Part shown: positions 1-8,691 of the stretch, piece after piece | How the letters are laid out: every line of letters starts with the position of its first letter | Position numbering within the stretch: the stretch's first letter is position 1 | Source of the DNA: Vibrio rarus | Lineage (GTDB): Bacteria > Pseudomonadota > Gammaproteobacteria > Enterobacterales > Vibrionaceae | Assembly: GCF_024347075.1 (NCBI RefSeq) | Contig: NZ_AP024901.1 | Span: 744,001-808,000 of the forward strand | Length of the DNA: 64,000 nt | Reading direction: 5' to 3' | Notes under the pieces: model-generated | The model's database searches: none | What the model was told of the DNA's origin: nothing | Seen by the model: the letters and a program-made list of their open reading frames with translations, nothing else | Position numbers and translations under genes: made by a program

Positions 1-631
1 GAGCTTGAGCGGCCACTTCACTATCATGAGTGATAATAATGATGGTTTGTCCTTGCTGGTTGAGTCGATGAAACAAGGTCATGATTTCATTGCCTGTTTT
101 ACTGTCGAGGGCGCCTGTGGGCTCATCGGCTAATAAAATATCAGGCTGATTAATTAACGATCTGGCAATGGCAACGCGCTGCTGTTGACCACCAGATAAT
201 TGATTAGGATGAGAGTGAAGTTTATCCCCAAGCCCAACCAACTCTAAACACTCTTTTGCCCTTTGATCCGCATGGCTAACCACATCATCTAAATACATTA
301 AGGGCATTTTAACGTTATCAAGAGCCGAGGTTCGTGACAGTAAGTTGAACTGTTGAAATACAAAGCCAATGTGATCGCGACGAATGTCAGCAAGCTCGTT
401 TCTATTTAAACGGTCAGTGGCTTGACCAAGTATCTCTATTGCCCCTGATTCTGGGGTCATTAAACAGCCAATCATATTCATCAACGTAGACTTTCCAGAA
501 CCAGAAGGCCCCATAATCGCCACCATTTCCCCTTGTTGTATAGAGAAATTAACCTCATGTAGAACTTGAAAGCGCTCTTCTCCTATGGGAAAGCTATGGC
601 TAATTTGATGGCAAGTAATGGCGGCGCTCAT
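1..631 (-). CDS. MacB-type ABC transporter ATP-binding protein (3' end cut by window)
   Basis: The reading frame starts at the ATG complementary to 629-631 and runs off the left edge, so about 210 codons are visible. Seen: Walker A GPSGSGKST about 45 residues in, signature LSGGQQQRVAIARS, Walker B DILLADEPTGALDSKTG and the switch His in ITHDS. This spacing and the PTGALDSKTG wording are typical of the LolD/MacB ATPase family that powers tripartite macrolide, peptide or lipoprotein exporters. The start codon overlaps the stop of the adaptor gene by one base (TAATG), implying translational coupling. The partner FtsX/MacB-like permease is expected beyond position 1 but cannot be seen; an ATPase fused to its permease is also possible. 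Confidence 0.9.
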   Translation of the reverse strand, partial: MSAAITCHQISHSFPIGEERFQVLHEVNFSIQQGEMVAIMGPSGSGKSTLMNMIGCLMTPESGAIEILGQATDRLNRNELADIRRDHIGFVFQQFNLLSRTSALDNVKMPLMYLDDVVSHADQRAKECLELVGLGDKLHSHPNQLSGGQQQRVAIARSLINQPDILLADEPTGALDSKTGNEIMTLFHRLNQQGQTIIIITHDSEVAAQA

Positions 632-2019
632 TACTTATTCTCCCTAAACTGAGTAACGATGGTTTCATTAGATAAATCGGGAGTGATGACTGCGGTGTAT
701 TTGTCATCGGACACGCCAAATTGCGCCTGTATTGAGGTCATATTGCCATCACGAAGCACCAGAAGAGGTCCCATTTTCACCGTACCTTTACGTATTTGTT
801 GTTGCAGTTTTTTCTGCTCTGTCGTCAGCACTTCAGATAACAATTTTTTCAGTATTTGCTGTGTCTGCTTTTTAGCATTCGCTGAAGGCTTGCCTGCTGT
901 TTTAGGCAAACCTTGCTTTATTTGTTGTACTTGATCAGGTGTTAAATTGAGGTATTTTAAACGAGATAGGGGCCCTTTGTTTTTATTATCACCAGAGACT
1001 GAATAACGACTAGCAACACGAATTGCGGCATTACTTACCCTTTGCACATGTTCCATTTTTTGAATCGCAACGTCTAGATTCGCCGTCATACCCGGCAGTA
1101 GGATGCCATTAGGGTTATTAGTTGCAATGACAACAACATAGCTCACCACCCCGGAATTATTTTGTGGCGCTTTTCGGATTTGCTTCACTACACCTTTAAA
1201 TTGACGATCAGCAAACGCATCCACACCAAATCGAACCCCTTGCCCCTCTTTAACTAAACCTATGTCAGATTCATCTATGTACGCTTCAATTTCCATTTCT
1301 GAAAGGTTTTTCGCTAAAGTAAAAAGTTCGGGAGTGTTATAGCTTGAAGCGACCGTTTGTCCCGCTTCGATTTCTCGGTTTATCACAAATCCGCTAATTG
1401 GGGCTCTAATATCGGTGCGATTGAGCTCAATTTGCGCTTGTTCTAAACTGGCTAGGTTGGCCGCCAACGTTGCTTTAAGAATGTCTAATTGAACAAGACT
1501 TTGCTGCCAATCAAGCTTATTTTGACTGCTCTGAGTTTGTAGATCGTCTATGGCATCTTCAGAGACATTTTGACTAGAATAAAGCCCTTTTGCTCGCTGT
1601 AATTCTCTTATTGAGCGCTCATAATTCAGTTTTGAGCGCTCGATTTGAAAACGCTGTGCGGCTACATCTGCTTTACTCTTATCAGCCAAGGCTTGGGCCT
1701 GCGCCACTTTTGATGCAAAAGAGGCAGGGTCAATTTTTGCGAGCAATTGCCCTTGTTCAACACTGTCATTAAAATCGGCATAAACCTTAACCACTTGCCC
1801 CGAAAGTTGAGCCCCAACCACCACATCATTGACCGCGGCAAGAGTCCCTGTTGCGCTGACATTCAGGCTAATATCTCCTATGGAAACGGATTCGGTTCGG
1901 TAAGACGTGCTGTCATCTGAGCTTGTACTAAAAAGATCGGGATGAATCTTGTAAATAGACAAAATACTTGCGCATAAAATAACGGTAACTAGGATGAAGT
2001 TTCGTAACCAACGGCTCAT
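631..2019 (-). CDS. MacA-like periplasmic adaptor with a helical insertion
   Basis: A 462-residue periplasmic adaptor of the HlyD/MacA class that should link an inner-membrane ABC exporter to a TolC-type channel. N-terminal signal anchor about 8-25, then a split biotinyl-lipoyl domain (GTLAAVNDVVVGAQLSGQV; later IRAPISGFVINREIEAGQ) with a coiled-coil hairpin between (about 100-200), then a beta-barrel. MacA proteins are normally about 370-400 residues. The excess lies at about 345-411, a Lys/Gln-rich helical segment with two LTxxQ-type motifs (LTPDQ, LTTEQ) inserted before the membrane-proximal strands (GPLLVLRDGN). It starts with ATG after AAAGG and is coupled to the ATPase downstream. Adaptor role is sure; substrate unknown. 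Confidence 0.92.
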   Translation of the reverse strand: MSRWLRNFILVTVILCASILSIYKIHPDLFSTSSDDSTSYRTESVSIGDISLNVSATGTLAAVNDVVVGAQLSGQVVKVYADFNDSVEQGQLLAKIDPASFASKVAQAQALADKSKADVAAQRFQIERSKLNYERSIRELQRAKGLYSSQNVSEDAIDDLQTQSSQNKLDWQQSLVQLDILKATLAANLASLEQAQIELNRTDIRAPISGFVINREIEAGQTVASSYNTPELFTLAKNLSEMEIEAYIDESDIGLVKEGQGVRFGVDAFADRQFKGVVKQIRKAPQNNSGVVSYVVVIATNNPNGILLPGMTANLDVAIQKMEHVQRVSNAAIRVASRYSVSGDNKNKGPLSRLKYLNLTPDQVQQIKQGLPKTAGKPSANAKKQTQQILKKLLSEVLTTEQKKLQQQIRKGTVKMGPLLVLRDGNMTSIQAQFGVSDDKYTAVITPDLSNETIVTQFRENK

Positions 2020-2197
2020 TGTCCGACCTTTATTAATAAATTTCCAAGTTCTGATTTTAAAGGTAATAAAAGGCTTTAACCTAGCGTATTTACCTTACTT
2101 TACAAGGCTTTATATGCAACCAGTAGATATCGAATAGACCGCATATAGCCGTGATATCCTATGTATTTAACAAAAATAAGGGCGTCTATTTTTCATC

Positions 2198-3352
2198 CTA
2201 GCTGTTGTCTGCAAGGGGAACTGAACTGCATTTACTTTTTTCACTAACAAGGTCTTGCCTTCTTCTCACCCAAAACACCACACAGGCCCAACCAAACACC
2301 TGTGCAAGTAACGTAAAATATTGAGGGGTAACTTGAGAAAAATCCGCCCCCATTTGGTTTAGCTGTAAAAAGCCTTGAATGGCTGGTGTGCTAGGAAATA
2401 GATTAGATAGCCACACAATGGGCTCAGGGATGGCTTCTAATGGCCATATAAAGCCAGCGCTAAATACCAATGGCATAGAGCTCATTAATACAATCACAGT
2501 GACCAGTTCTCTTCTAGGAACGACCATGCCCAATAACAGCCCTATCATGCTAGCTGAGAGCAAAAAAGGTGTGGCGAATATAAACAGTTGTAGCGGATGC
2601 GCTAAGCGAGATACAGAGTAAAAATTAAAACTCCAACCAAAATAATAGGCGCTTAATACATAATAAAAGCCACTAAAACAGACCACTCTTGCCAGTAAAC
2701 GAGCATAAGACTCTCTTTTGGCGATCGTGGCTCCAACTATGCCGACACCCATGACTAATGTTTGCTGTAGTATTAACACAAACACGGCAGGAACAACGTA
2801 ATTGACATAGCCACCAGAGGCATTAAAGGTAGGTTTCATGTTCAGGCTTATTGAGCTGTAATGGCTTGCTGCTGTTACCAGTGGCTCACCTTCCATAACC
2901 AAGCGTGCCACTTTAGCTTTTGCCGCTAATGTACCTCCTGCTCTAGCAAGTCCTTCAACTATTGTGCCATAGACCAGGAAATACGACGCATCCCCTGCAA
3001 ATGCGAGCGTTGGGCTTTTTCCTAACAGTAGATCACGATAGAAGTGTTCAGGAATAACTAAAATACCGCTAACTTCACCATCTAAAAACTGCTGTTTTGC
3101 CTGGTTAATACTGTGCGCGGTTTGCGTAATATGAATTTGGGATGTGGCATCCACCATGCGCTCAAGATCATAGCTGACTTTGCTTTTATCCAAATTAACT
3201 ACCGTAATATGTTGCTCGTTTGGTTTTTGATTGGCATAAGGTAACGGATATAAAAATGAATAGAATATAACCCCACCAAAGATAGTAAGCACTACCACCG
3301 GGTTAGTTAAAATAGCTTTTAGCTCTTGCTTAAAAATCTCACGCCAGTTCAT
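2198..3352 (-). CDS. ABC-2 type permease (last gene of tolC-hlyD-ABC2-ABC2 operon)
   Basis: 384 residues from the ATG complementary to 3350-3352, chosen because AAGG sits 8 nt upstream; a GTG nine bases further up is possible. Architecture is that of the ABC2_membrane_3 family (YhhJ, YbhR/YbhS type): one N-terminal membrane helix (about 15-35), a large extracytoplasmic domain (about 40-190), then five or six membrane helices to the C terminus. The start lies inside the end of the preceding permease gene (14-base overlap), so the two are probably translated together and form a heterodimer. No nucleotide-binding domain is fused or encoded in the operon. Substrate unknown; relatives export drugs or small hydrophobic compounds. 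Confidence 0.88.
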   Translation of the reverse strand: MNWREIFKQELKAILTNPVVVLTIFGGVIFYSFLYPLPYANQKPNEQHITVVNLDKSKVSYDLERMVDATSQIHITQTAHSINQAKQQFLDGEVSGILVIPEHFYRDLLLGKSPTLAFAGDASYFLVYGTIVEGLARAGGTLAAKAKVARLVMEGEPLVTAASHYSSISLNMKPTFNASGGYVNYVVPAVFVLILQQTLVMGVGIVGATIAKRESYARLLARVVCFSGFYYVLSAYYFGWSFNFYSVSRLAHPLQLFIFATPFLLSASMIGLLLGMVVPRRELVTVIVLMSSMPLVFSAGFIWPLEAIPEPIVWLSNLFPSTPAIQGFLQLNQMGADFSQVTPQYFTLLAQVFGWACVVFWVRRRQDLVSEKSKCSSVPLADNS

Positions 3353-4487
3353 TGGACGCACCTTGTATCTTTTTATTGGCTAATTTTGCCAGCACCAATA
3401 GCAGTAATAAATAACCCAGCATAGGAATAAGATGCTCAAGGGTTTGCCAAGTAGCAGCGCCGTAAGACACTTGACTAACTTGTGCTTCAATATAATGGCT
3501 AATCGGCAATAAGCTGCGCCAAAACTGCGCTAGAGTGTTCATATCCGTCACCGGAAAAGTGATCCCCATAAAGGCAAATCCTGGGGCGGTAAATGCACCG
3601 GCAAAGCTCAAGGCTCTGGCCGCATCAAAGGTAATAAAGAAAAAGAGACATCCCACCAACATACAGGCAATGATTGTCGCGAGTTGCGCCACAATCAACA
3701 CGCCAAATCCTCCTTGCATCGGCCAATCTAAATAGAGATAAAACCAAGCTAAAAAGCCCATCCCTAAAATGAGATAAATGGGGATATAACACGATAATGT
3801 ATTCACTAGGCAACGCAAGACTCCTTGCTCTGGCCAGTGTTGCATCAATCCTTGCCGTTTATGTAACGCTAAGGTGAGTATGGTGCCGACCACAATCACA
3901 ATTTGCCAAATAGCAGGCACAATGGCTGAAACCAAAAATTGGGCATAGTTACTATTGCTGTTAAATAAAGGCGTGATCTGATTGCGCACTGTCACTGACT
4001 GTCCAAGAGCGCTTTTCACCGTTTGCCCACCTAACGATAAATGCTTTAAGGTTTCAATTTGCGCATCAAAGGTCCCTATAGCGCGCACAATAGCCGAGTT
4101 AATCAGCTTTCCCACTAATATATATTGGCTGTTATAAAACACGCTTACTTGCGGGGGATTCGATAATAAAATATCTCGGTCAAAATGCTTTGGGATGATC
4201 ATATAAGCATAAATATCACTGCCGATTAACGCCTTTTTTGCCTCGCCTTCCGATAGAAAGTGAGTGTTTACTTGCAGCATATCGCTTGCATCGAGACTAT
4301 GCGTTAATTGATAAGAGAGCTTACTGTGTTGGTGATCAATCACCGCTATGGGCAGTGAGCGGGCAATACCTTGTGAGAATATCCACCACACACAAATGGC
4401 GATCAAGATTGGCAACCAAGTAATGGATGCCAATAGCCATTTGTCTTGACGCAGCCGTTGCCACTCATCGGCTAAAAAAACCAGCAT
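3339..4487 (-). CDS. ABC-2 type permease (first of pair)
   Basis: 382 residues with the same plan as its neighbour: N-terminal helix about 17-38, a soluble domain with the conserved pattern of a short-lived 'IAVIDHQHSKLSY' segment followed by a 'IIPKHFDRDIL' segment, then five to six C-terminal helices from about 185. It lies 5 bases after the adaptor gene and overlaps the next permease, so it is in a tight operon TolC, HlyD, permease, permease. Members of this family normally work with a separate ATPase such as YbhF or RbbA; none is encoded here. Confidence is high for the family, low for the substrate. Confidence 0.88.
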   Translation of the reverse strand: MLVFLADEWQRLRQDKWLLASITWLPILIAICVWWIFSQGIARSLPIAVIDHQHSKLSYQLTHSLDASDMLQVNTHFLSEGEAKKALIGSDIYAYMIIPKHFDRDILLSNPPQVSVFYNSQYILVGKLINSAIVRAIGTFDAQIETLKHLSLGGQTVKSALGQSVTVRNQITPLFNSNSNYAQFLVSAIVPAIWQIVIVVGTILTLALHKRQGLMQHWPEQGVLRCLVNTLSCYIPIYLILGMGFLAWFYLYLDWPMQGGFGVLIVAQLATIIACMLVGCLFFFITFDAARALSFAGAFTAPGFAFMGITFPVTDMNTLAQFWRSLLPISHYIEAQVSQVSYGAATWQTLEHLIPMLGYLLLLLVLAKLANKKIQGASNELA

Positions 4488-4492
4488 GTTAT

Positions 4493-5473
4493 TTACTCTT
4501 GCTCATCAAGCGTTAATACCACACTCATGCCAATGCGAAACTCTCCTTGATGATCAAGGGGGCGAGCTTCCACCTCAAAAGTGCGCAAATCAAAACCTTG
4601 AGTGCTGTCTGTTGCCCGCCATGTAGCAAAATCACCCATTACAGCAACATGAGTAATGCGGAAACGAACCTCATCATCTAAAGCGGGTACAAAGGCGCTA
4701 ATTTCACTGTCTTTAGCAAAATGCTTAAGCAGATCTTCACGCACATTAAATACCGCCCATGAATCAAGCGTATCAATAACGGTTACAACCGGAAAACCTT
4801 GTGGTGCTAGCTCACCGCTATGCAAAAGCACTTGTGACACTTCACCATCAAACCTACTCTCAATTTGCGTATCTGCGGCATAGGCTTCTACTTCAGCAAC
4901 GGCGCCTGCTGCCATACGCACTTTTTCACTAGCGGCTTTTTTCGTTTCTGAGCGAGCCCCTTCCTTGGCCAATAAATACATCTGATACGCTGCATTTTCG
5001 GTATATTTTGCGGCTTGCCATTGGGTGTAGGCCTCATCGCGTTTTTGCTCTGCTACCACACCATCTTTATAAAGATGATTCACTCGGCGGTAGGTCTTCT
5101 CCATAAGCGACGACGCAGCTTTCGCTTTACGCCATTGGTCGTGAGCGGCTGAAATTTGCTGCGTGCGTGCACCGTTTTCCGCTTGCTCAGCCATCGCTCC
5201 AGCGGCTTCTTGTCCTGCGCGAGCTTGTTCTAATTTAGCATCAATTTCTGGGCTATAAATCGTAAAAATTTGCTCGCCTTTATGTATCTTATCGCCTTTT
5301 TTTACATTGATCGTATCAATGCGCCCTGCCACCTTAGAAGAAATGCTGTATTGCTGAGCGGTCATTTGACCTTGAATACGAATCGGTTGTGGCTGGTAAG
5401 CTTGATAAAAGCCATAGCCGACCAGGGCAACTAAAGCTAACACAGCAACAGCAATAGGGGTTTTAGTGGACAT
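4493..5473 (-). CDS. HlyD-family membrane fusion protein (YbhG/YhiI-like)
   Basis: 326 residues. One N-terminal membrane anchor (about 7-25) is followed by a biotinyl-lipoyl half-domain (GRIDTINVKKGDKIHKGE), a long alpha-helical hairpin rich in Ala/Glu/Lys (about 75-195) and the second lipoyl half (ADTQIESRFDGEVSQVLLHSGEL). The protein should bridge the two downstream ABC-2 permeases and the outer-membrane channel encoded just upstream. Its ATG lies inside the last codons of that channel gene (11-base overlap) after GGAG, so synthesis of adaptor and channel is coupled. Confidence 0.92.
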   Translation of the reverse strand: MSTKTPIAVAVLALVALVGYGFYQAYQPQPIRIQGQMTAQQYSISSKVAGRIDTINVKKGDKIHKGEQIFTIYSPEIDAKLEQARAGQEAAGAMAEQAENGARTQQISAAHDQWRKAKAASSLMEKTYRRVNHLYKDGVVAEQKRDEAYTQWQAAKYTENAAYQMYLLAKEGARSETKKAASEKVRMAAGAVAEVEAYAADTQIESRFDGEVSQVLLHSGELAPQGFPVVTVIDTLDSWAVFNVREDLLKHFAKDSEISAFVPALDDEVRFRITHVAVMGDFATWRATDSTQGFDLRTFEVEARPLDHQGEFRIGMSVVLTLDEQE

Positions 5474-6935
5474 GGGTTTCTCCTTGCTTGGTTGAGCCTT
5501 GCTTAGTTAGTTCGTGCGTAGTAGTTAGTTCGTGCGTAGATAAACGCGCTGTATTAACGGTTTTATTAGGGCGATTTTCATATTGGCTAAAGGTGTTCAT
5601 TTTTCCACTTAGGGCGAGTAATTTATTTAAAGATATTAAATAGTTAAAACGTGCAACATGTTGTTGAGTTTGAATGCTTGCAAGATAAAGCTCTGCATCG
5701 ACTACATCCAAAGAGTTAGATAAACCCTGACTAAACATTTTGCGACGTAAGCGTAGATTCTCTTGAGCAAGCTCAATGCTGGCATTTAATCCTTTCACCT
5801 CTTCCATGGATTGCTCCGCTTCAAGATAAGTTTTTTGTACCAGTACGGATAAGTCTTGTTTGGCTTGAGCGCGTAAGTGCGTAATTTGCAACACAGCACT
5901 GTGCGCCGCTTCAAGTTGCCCTGAGCGACCGCTCGTTTCTAATAGTGGTACGCTAACGCCTACCCCCACAAACCAATCTGGTGTGAGTTGTGCGGTGATA
6001 GAGTCCCCTTCATACAGATTGTAATTTCCGTATAAGTAGACATCTGGGTAGTATTTACTCTTTTCTACATCAGTCAGTCCTTTCGCTTGCTTTTCTTTCG
6101 CATCAAGAATTGAAAGACCAGGGTAACTGGCTAAGGTTTCGTTAGTAAACGCACTTAACGGTGGCAAGTTACTATTAATAAACAGTTTACTTGTAGGGGT
6201 GACGGTTTGTGATTGATTAAGAATTTGCGTTAAAGCACTGCTGGCTATTTGTAGATCTCTTTGCGCTTTTTTCCTATCAACTTTGGCTTTAGCTAATGAG
6301 GCGTCCGCCTGCAGTTTTTCAACATGGGCAATTTGTCCTTGCTGTTCTAACTTAGCTGCAAAAAGAGCATGTTGTTCTAATCCTTGCTCCACAGATTGAT
6401 AGGTTTGAACCACCTGCTTAGATAAGACAACACCAAAGTAGTATTTGGCTAAGTCTTCAAAGCGAGCTTGGCGTTCCATTTCCAGTTGAGCTCGAGCCTC
6501 ATCAGTTTGTGCTGCGGCAATAGATTGTGCAGAAATAATTTTTCCGCCAGTAAATATCGGCCAAACAGCACGGATTGAAGAGGTAAACACGTCTTTCTCT
6601 TCCAGTGTCGCATAGGAGTTAGCTAATGCTGGAATAGAAATGGGGGGCAAAGTGATAGGCGTGGTAATACTGTCTTTAATTTGTTTGCCACTTAAAGTCA
6701 CATCATCATCAAGCCGAGTGTAATTGGCTGACAAAGTCACCGATGGCAAATTGAGACTTTGTTTTGCTACTTGAAGGTTTTTATAACGATCTACATTAGC
6801 TTGACCCGCAGCTAATGAGTTATTTTGCTGCATTAGCAAATGCCACGCTTGATTAAAAGTCACCTCTTGGGCTGCAACCGGCAGGCTAAGTCCACATACA
6901 AGCGCAATAACAATGGGTTTAAATTTTAACTTCAC
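5463..6935 (-). CDS. TolC-family outer-membrane efflux protein
   Basis: I place the start at the GTG complementary to 6933-6935 (490 residues): AGGAAAG precedes it at good distance and the product then opens with a clean signal peptide ending VAAQ. An upstream ATG would add ten residues ahead of the signal. The body shows the two OEP repeats of long amphipathic helices and strands. First gene of the four-gene exporter operon. The C-terminal 30 residues are an odd tandemly repeated tail (THELTTTHELT, then TKQGSTKQG) caused by short DNA repeats at 5500-5540; this tail would be periplasmic and is probably dispensable. Confidence 0.9.
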   Translation of the reverse strand: MKLKFKPIVIALVCGLSLPVAAQEVTFNQAWHLLMQQNNSLAAGQANVDRYKNLQVAKQSLNLPSVTLSANYTRLDDDVTLSGKQIKDSITTPITLPPISIPALANSYATLEEKDVFTSSIRAVWPIFTGGKIISAQSIAAAQTDEARAQLEMERQARFEDLAKYYFGVVLSKQVVQTYQSVEQGLEQHALFAAKLEQQGQIAHVEKLQADASLAKAKVDRKKAQRDLQIASSALTQILNQSQTVTPTSKLFINSNLPPLSAFTNETLASYPGLSILDAKEKQAKGLTDVEKSKYYPDVYLYGNYNLYEGDSITAQLTPDWFVGVGVSVPLLETSGRSGQLEAAHSAVLQITHLRAQAKQDLSVLVQKTYLEAEQSMEEVKGLNASIELAQENLRLRRKMFSQGLSNSLDVVDAELYLASIQTQQHVARFNYLISLNKLLALSGKMNTFSQYENRPNKTVNTARLSTHELTTTHELTKQGSTKQGETHVH

Positions 6936-6965
6936 ATTCTTTCCTGAGTGACCGATACGACACAT

Positions 6966-7284
6966 ATTAGAATATATACTCTAATTAACTCTGTTTATGA
7001 TAACAATCATAATTATAGATATCTGTTAAGTGTAGTGCGCTATTGCCCATTTATTAGGGAGTAAAAACAAAAAATCATACAATTCATGTAATTAAAAACA
7101 TAATCAACTCATTGCATCTCGGTTTTTATTGCAAAAAAAAACAATAATTCCGCCCGCCCTCTGTTAACATAATGTTACCGTGAATGGCTTTATGTTATGC
7201 CTAAATACATTTTCTCAATCAAACTATTGGACTGTACGAACTAACAAAACGCAAATAAGCCGTTAAATAGAAAGGAGTCTATTG
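6966..7284. other. Intergenic region between divergent tolC-like and GGDEF genes
   Basis: About 320 bases, AT-rich (long A run near 7133-7142), must hold the promoters of the leftward exporter operon and the rightward diguanylate cyclase gene. I see no open frame, no convincing terminator and no operator I can name. A TetR- or MarR-type regulator that often accompanies such exporters is not encoded next to it. Confidence 0.4.
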
Positions 7285-8559
7285 ATGACGATTAAAGCGA
7301 AATTAAAATTGCTGCTAGGGGGGTTATTTTTCTTTTCGATGACCAATATCGTCTTTGTCTATTTCCTTGAGTCGCGTAGTGAAAACAAACTGCAATGGGT
7401 GGTACACACTAATCAAGTGTTGCAGGCATCTACTCAATTACTTAGCGCTATTTCAGATACAGAAACGGGGCAACGCGGCTATTTGCTTACCGGACAAAGC
7501 CATTATTTAGAGCCATACTTTCACTCTCGCGATGAGGTTAAAGTGATATGGGGCACTTTAAAAGAATTGACCTTGGAAAACCCGCAACAACAACAGTTGC
7601 TTGATGAACTGATAACAGATATTGACAGTAAATTGGAAGAGTTGGCATTAACTATCGATCTTTACAACGAACACCCAGAAAAAGCCATTGCTATGGTTCG
7701 TTCTAACGTTGGCAAGATACACATGGACAACATTCGCGTTCATCTTTCAGCCTTTAGTAACGAAGAACAACGGTTACTGGAAAAACACAACGGTGATTAC
7801 CGAGAAGTACGCGCCTACATTACGATGCTGATCATTATTGAGGCCATTGTTATGTTGTTTTTGGCGCTTTTCACCGTGCTAACAGTCAATCGAACATTAT
7901 TCACCCCTTTAACTAAATTGCTCAATGCCACTCAAAAAATAGAGCAAGGTCAAAAGCAAGATGTTGTGGATTATCTACCTAAAGATGAAATTGGTTGTCT
8001 GATGGGTCGGTTCTATAAAATGAGTGAGAACATCCACCAGCGTCACTCTGATCTGCATACAAAGGCTCATACTGACGAGCTTACCGGGGTTAAAAATCGC
8101 ATCACTTTACAATCAGATATCGCTGAAGCGATCACTTACAGCCAGTTAAATAACCGCATTGTTGCTGTTTGTTTTATCGACATGGATGGATTTAAATCAC
8201 TCAACGACAACCTAGGTCATGAATACGGCGACATATTATTGCAAGCCGTCGCGCAGAGAATTCAGAGCACAATACGTAGCTCAGATCGAGTTTATCGCTA
8301 TGGCGGGGATGAGTTTATCGTGTTGCTATCCAATATACGCTCCCCCGATGATTTGCCACATATCATCAATAGTCTGATCGATAAGGTCCGACAGCCCCTA
8401 ATGTATAAAGATAAGGTTATAGACGTGTGCTGTAGCATCGGTATTTCTGTCTCCCCACAAGACTCAACCCAACCTTCACAATTGGTAGATTACGCGGATA
8501 AAGCGATGTATCTGTCTAAGAAAGGGGCACAAGGAGAGGTGATCTATTATCAATCTTAA
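7285..8559 (+). CDS. Membrane diguanylate cyclase with CHASE3-like sensor, HAMP and GGDEF
   Basis: 424 residues from the ATG at 7285, preferred over an overlapping TTG because AAAGGAG at 7271-7277 is then correctly spaced. Membrane helices at about 8-28 and 180-200 enclose a periplasmic helical region carrying a CHASE3-like core (SDTETGQRGYLLTG). A HAMP linker (about 205-255) leads to a GGDEF domain with intact catalytic motif GGDEF near residue 340 and an RxxD inhibitory site (RSSD) exactly five residues before it. So it should make c-di-GMP from GTP and be product-inhibited. Monocistronic. Ligand unknown. Confidence 0.93.
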   Translation: MTIKAKLKLLLGGLFFFSMTNIVFVYFLESRSENKLQWVVHTNQVLQASTQLLSAISDTETGQRGYLLTGQSHYLEPYFHSRDEVKVIWGTLKELTLENPQQQQLLDELITDIDSKLEELALTIDLYNEHPEKAIAMVRSNVGKIHMDNIRVHLSAFSNEEQRLLEKHNGDYREVRAYITMLIIIEAIVMLFLALFTVLTVNRTLFTPLTKLLNATQKIEQGQKQDVVDYLPKDEIGCLMGRFYKMSENIHQRHSDLHTKAHTDELTGVKNRITLQSDIAEAITYSQLNNRIVAVCFIDMDGFKSLNDNLGHEYGDILLQAVAQRIQSTIRSSDRVYRYGGDEFIVLLSNIRSPDDLPHIINSLIDKVRQPLMYKDKVIDVCCSIGISVSPQDSTQPSQLVDYADKAMYLSKKGAQGEVIYYQS

Positions 8560-8691
8560 CACTGTGTTTGTGTGTTTAAAGAGACGCCCTAACGGATAAG
8601 CGCACATTTTTTATTACCCGCTTAGATTCGATTTTGACTCATACGCCAATGGCAACCATGATTAAAGAGTCTTGCTAACTAGAGGATATGG

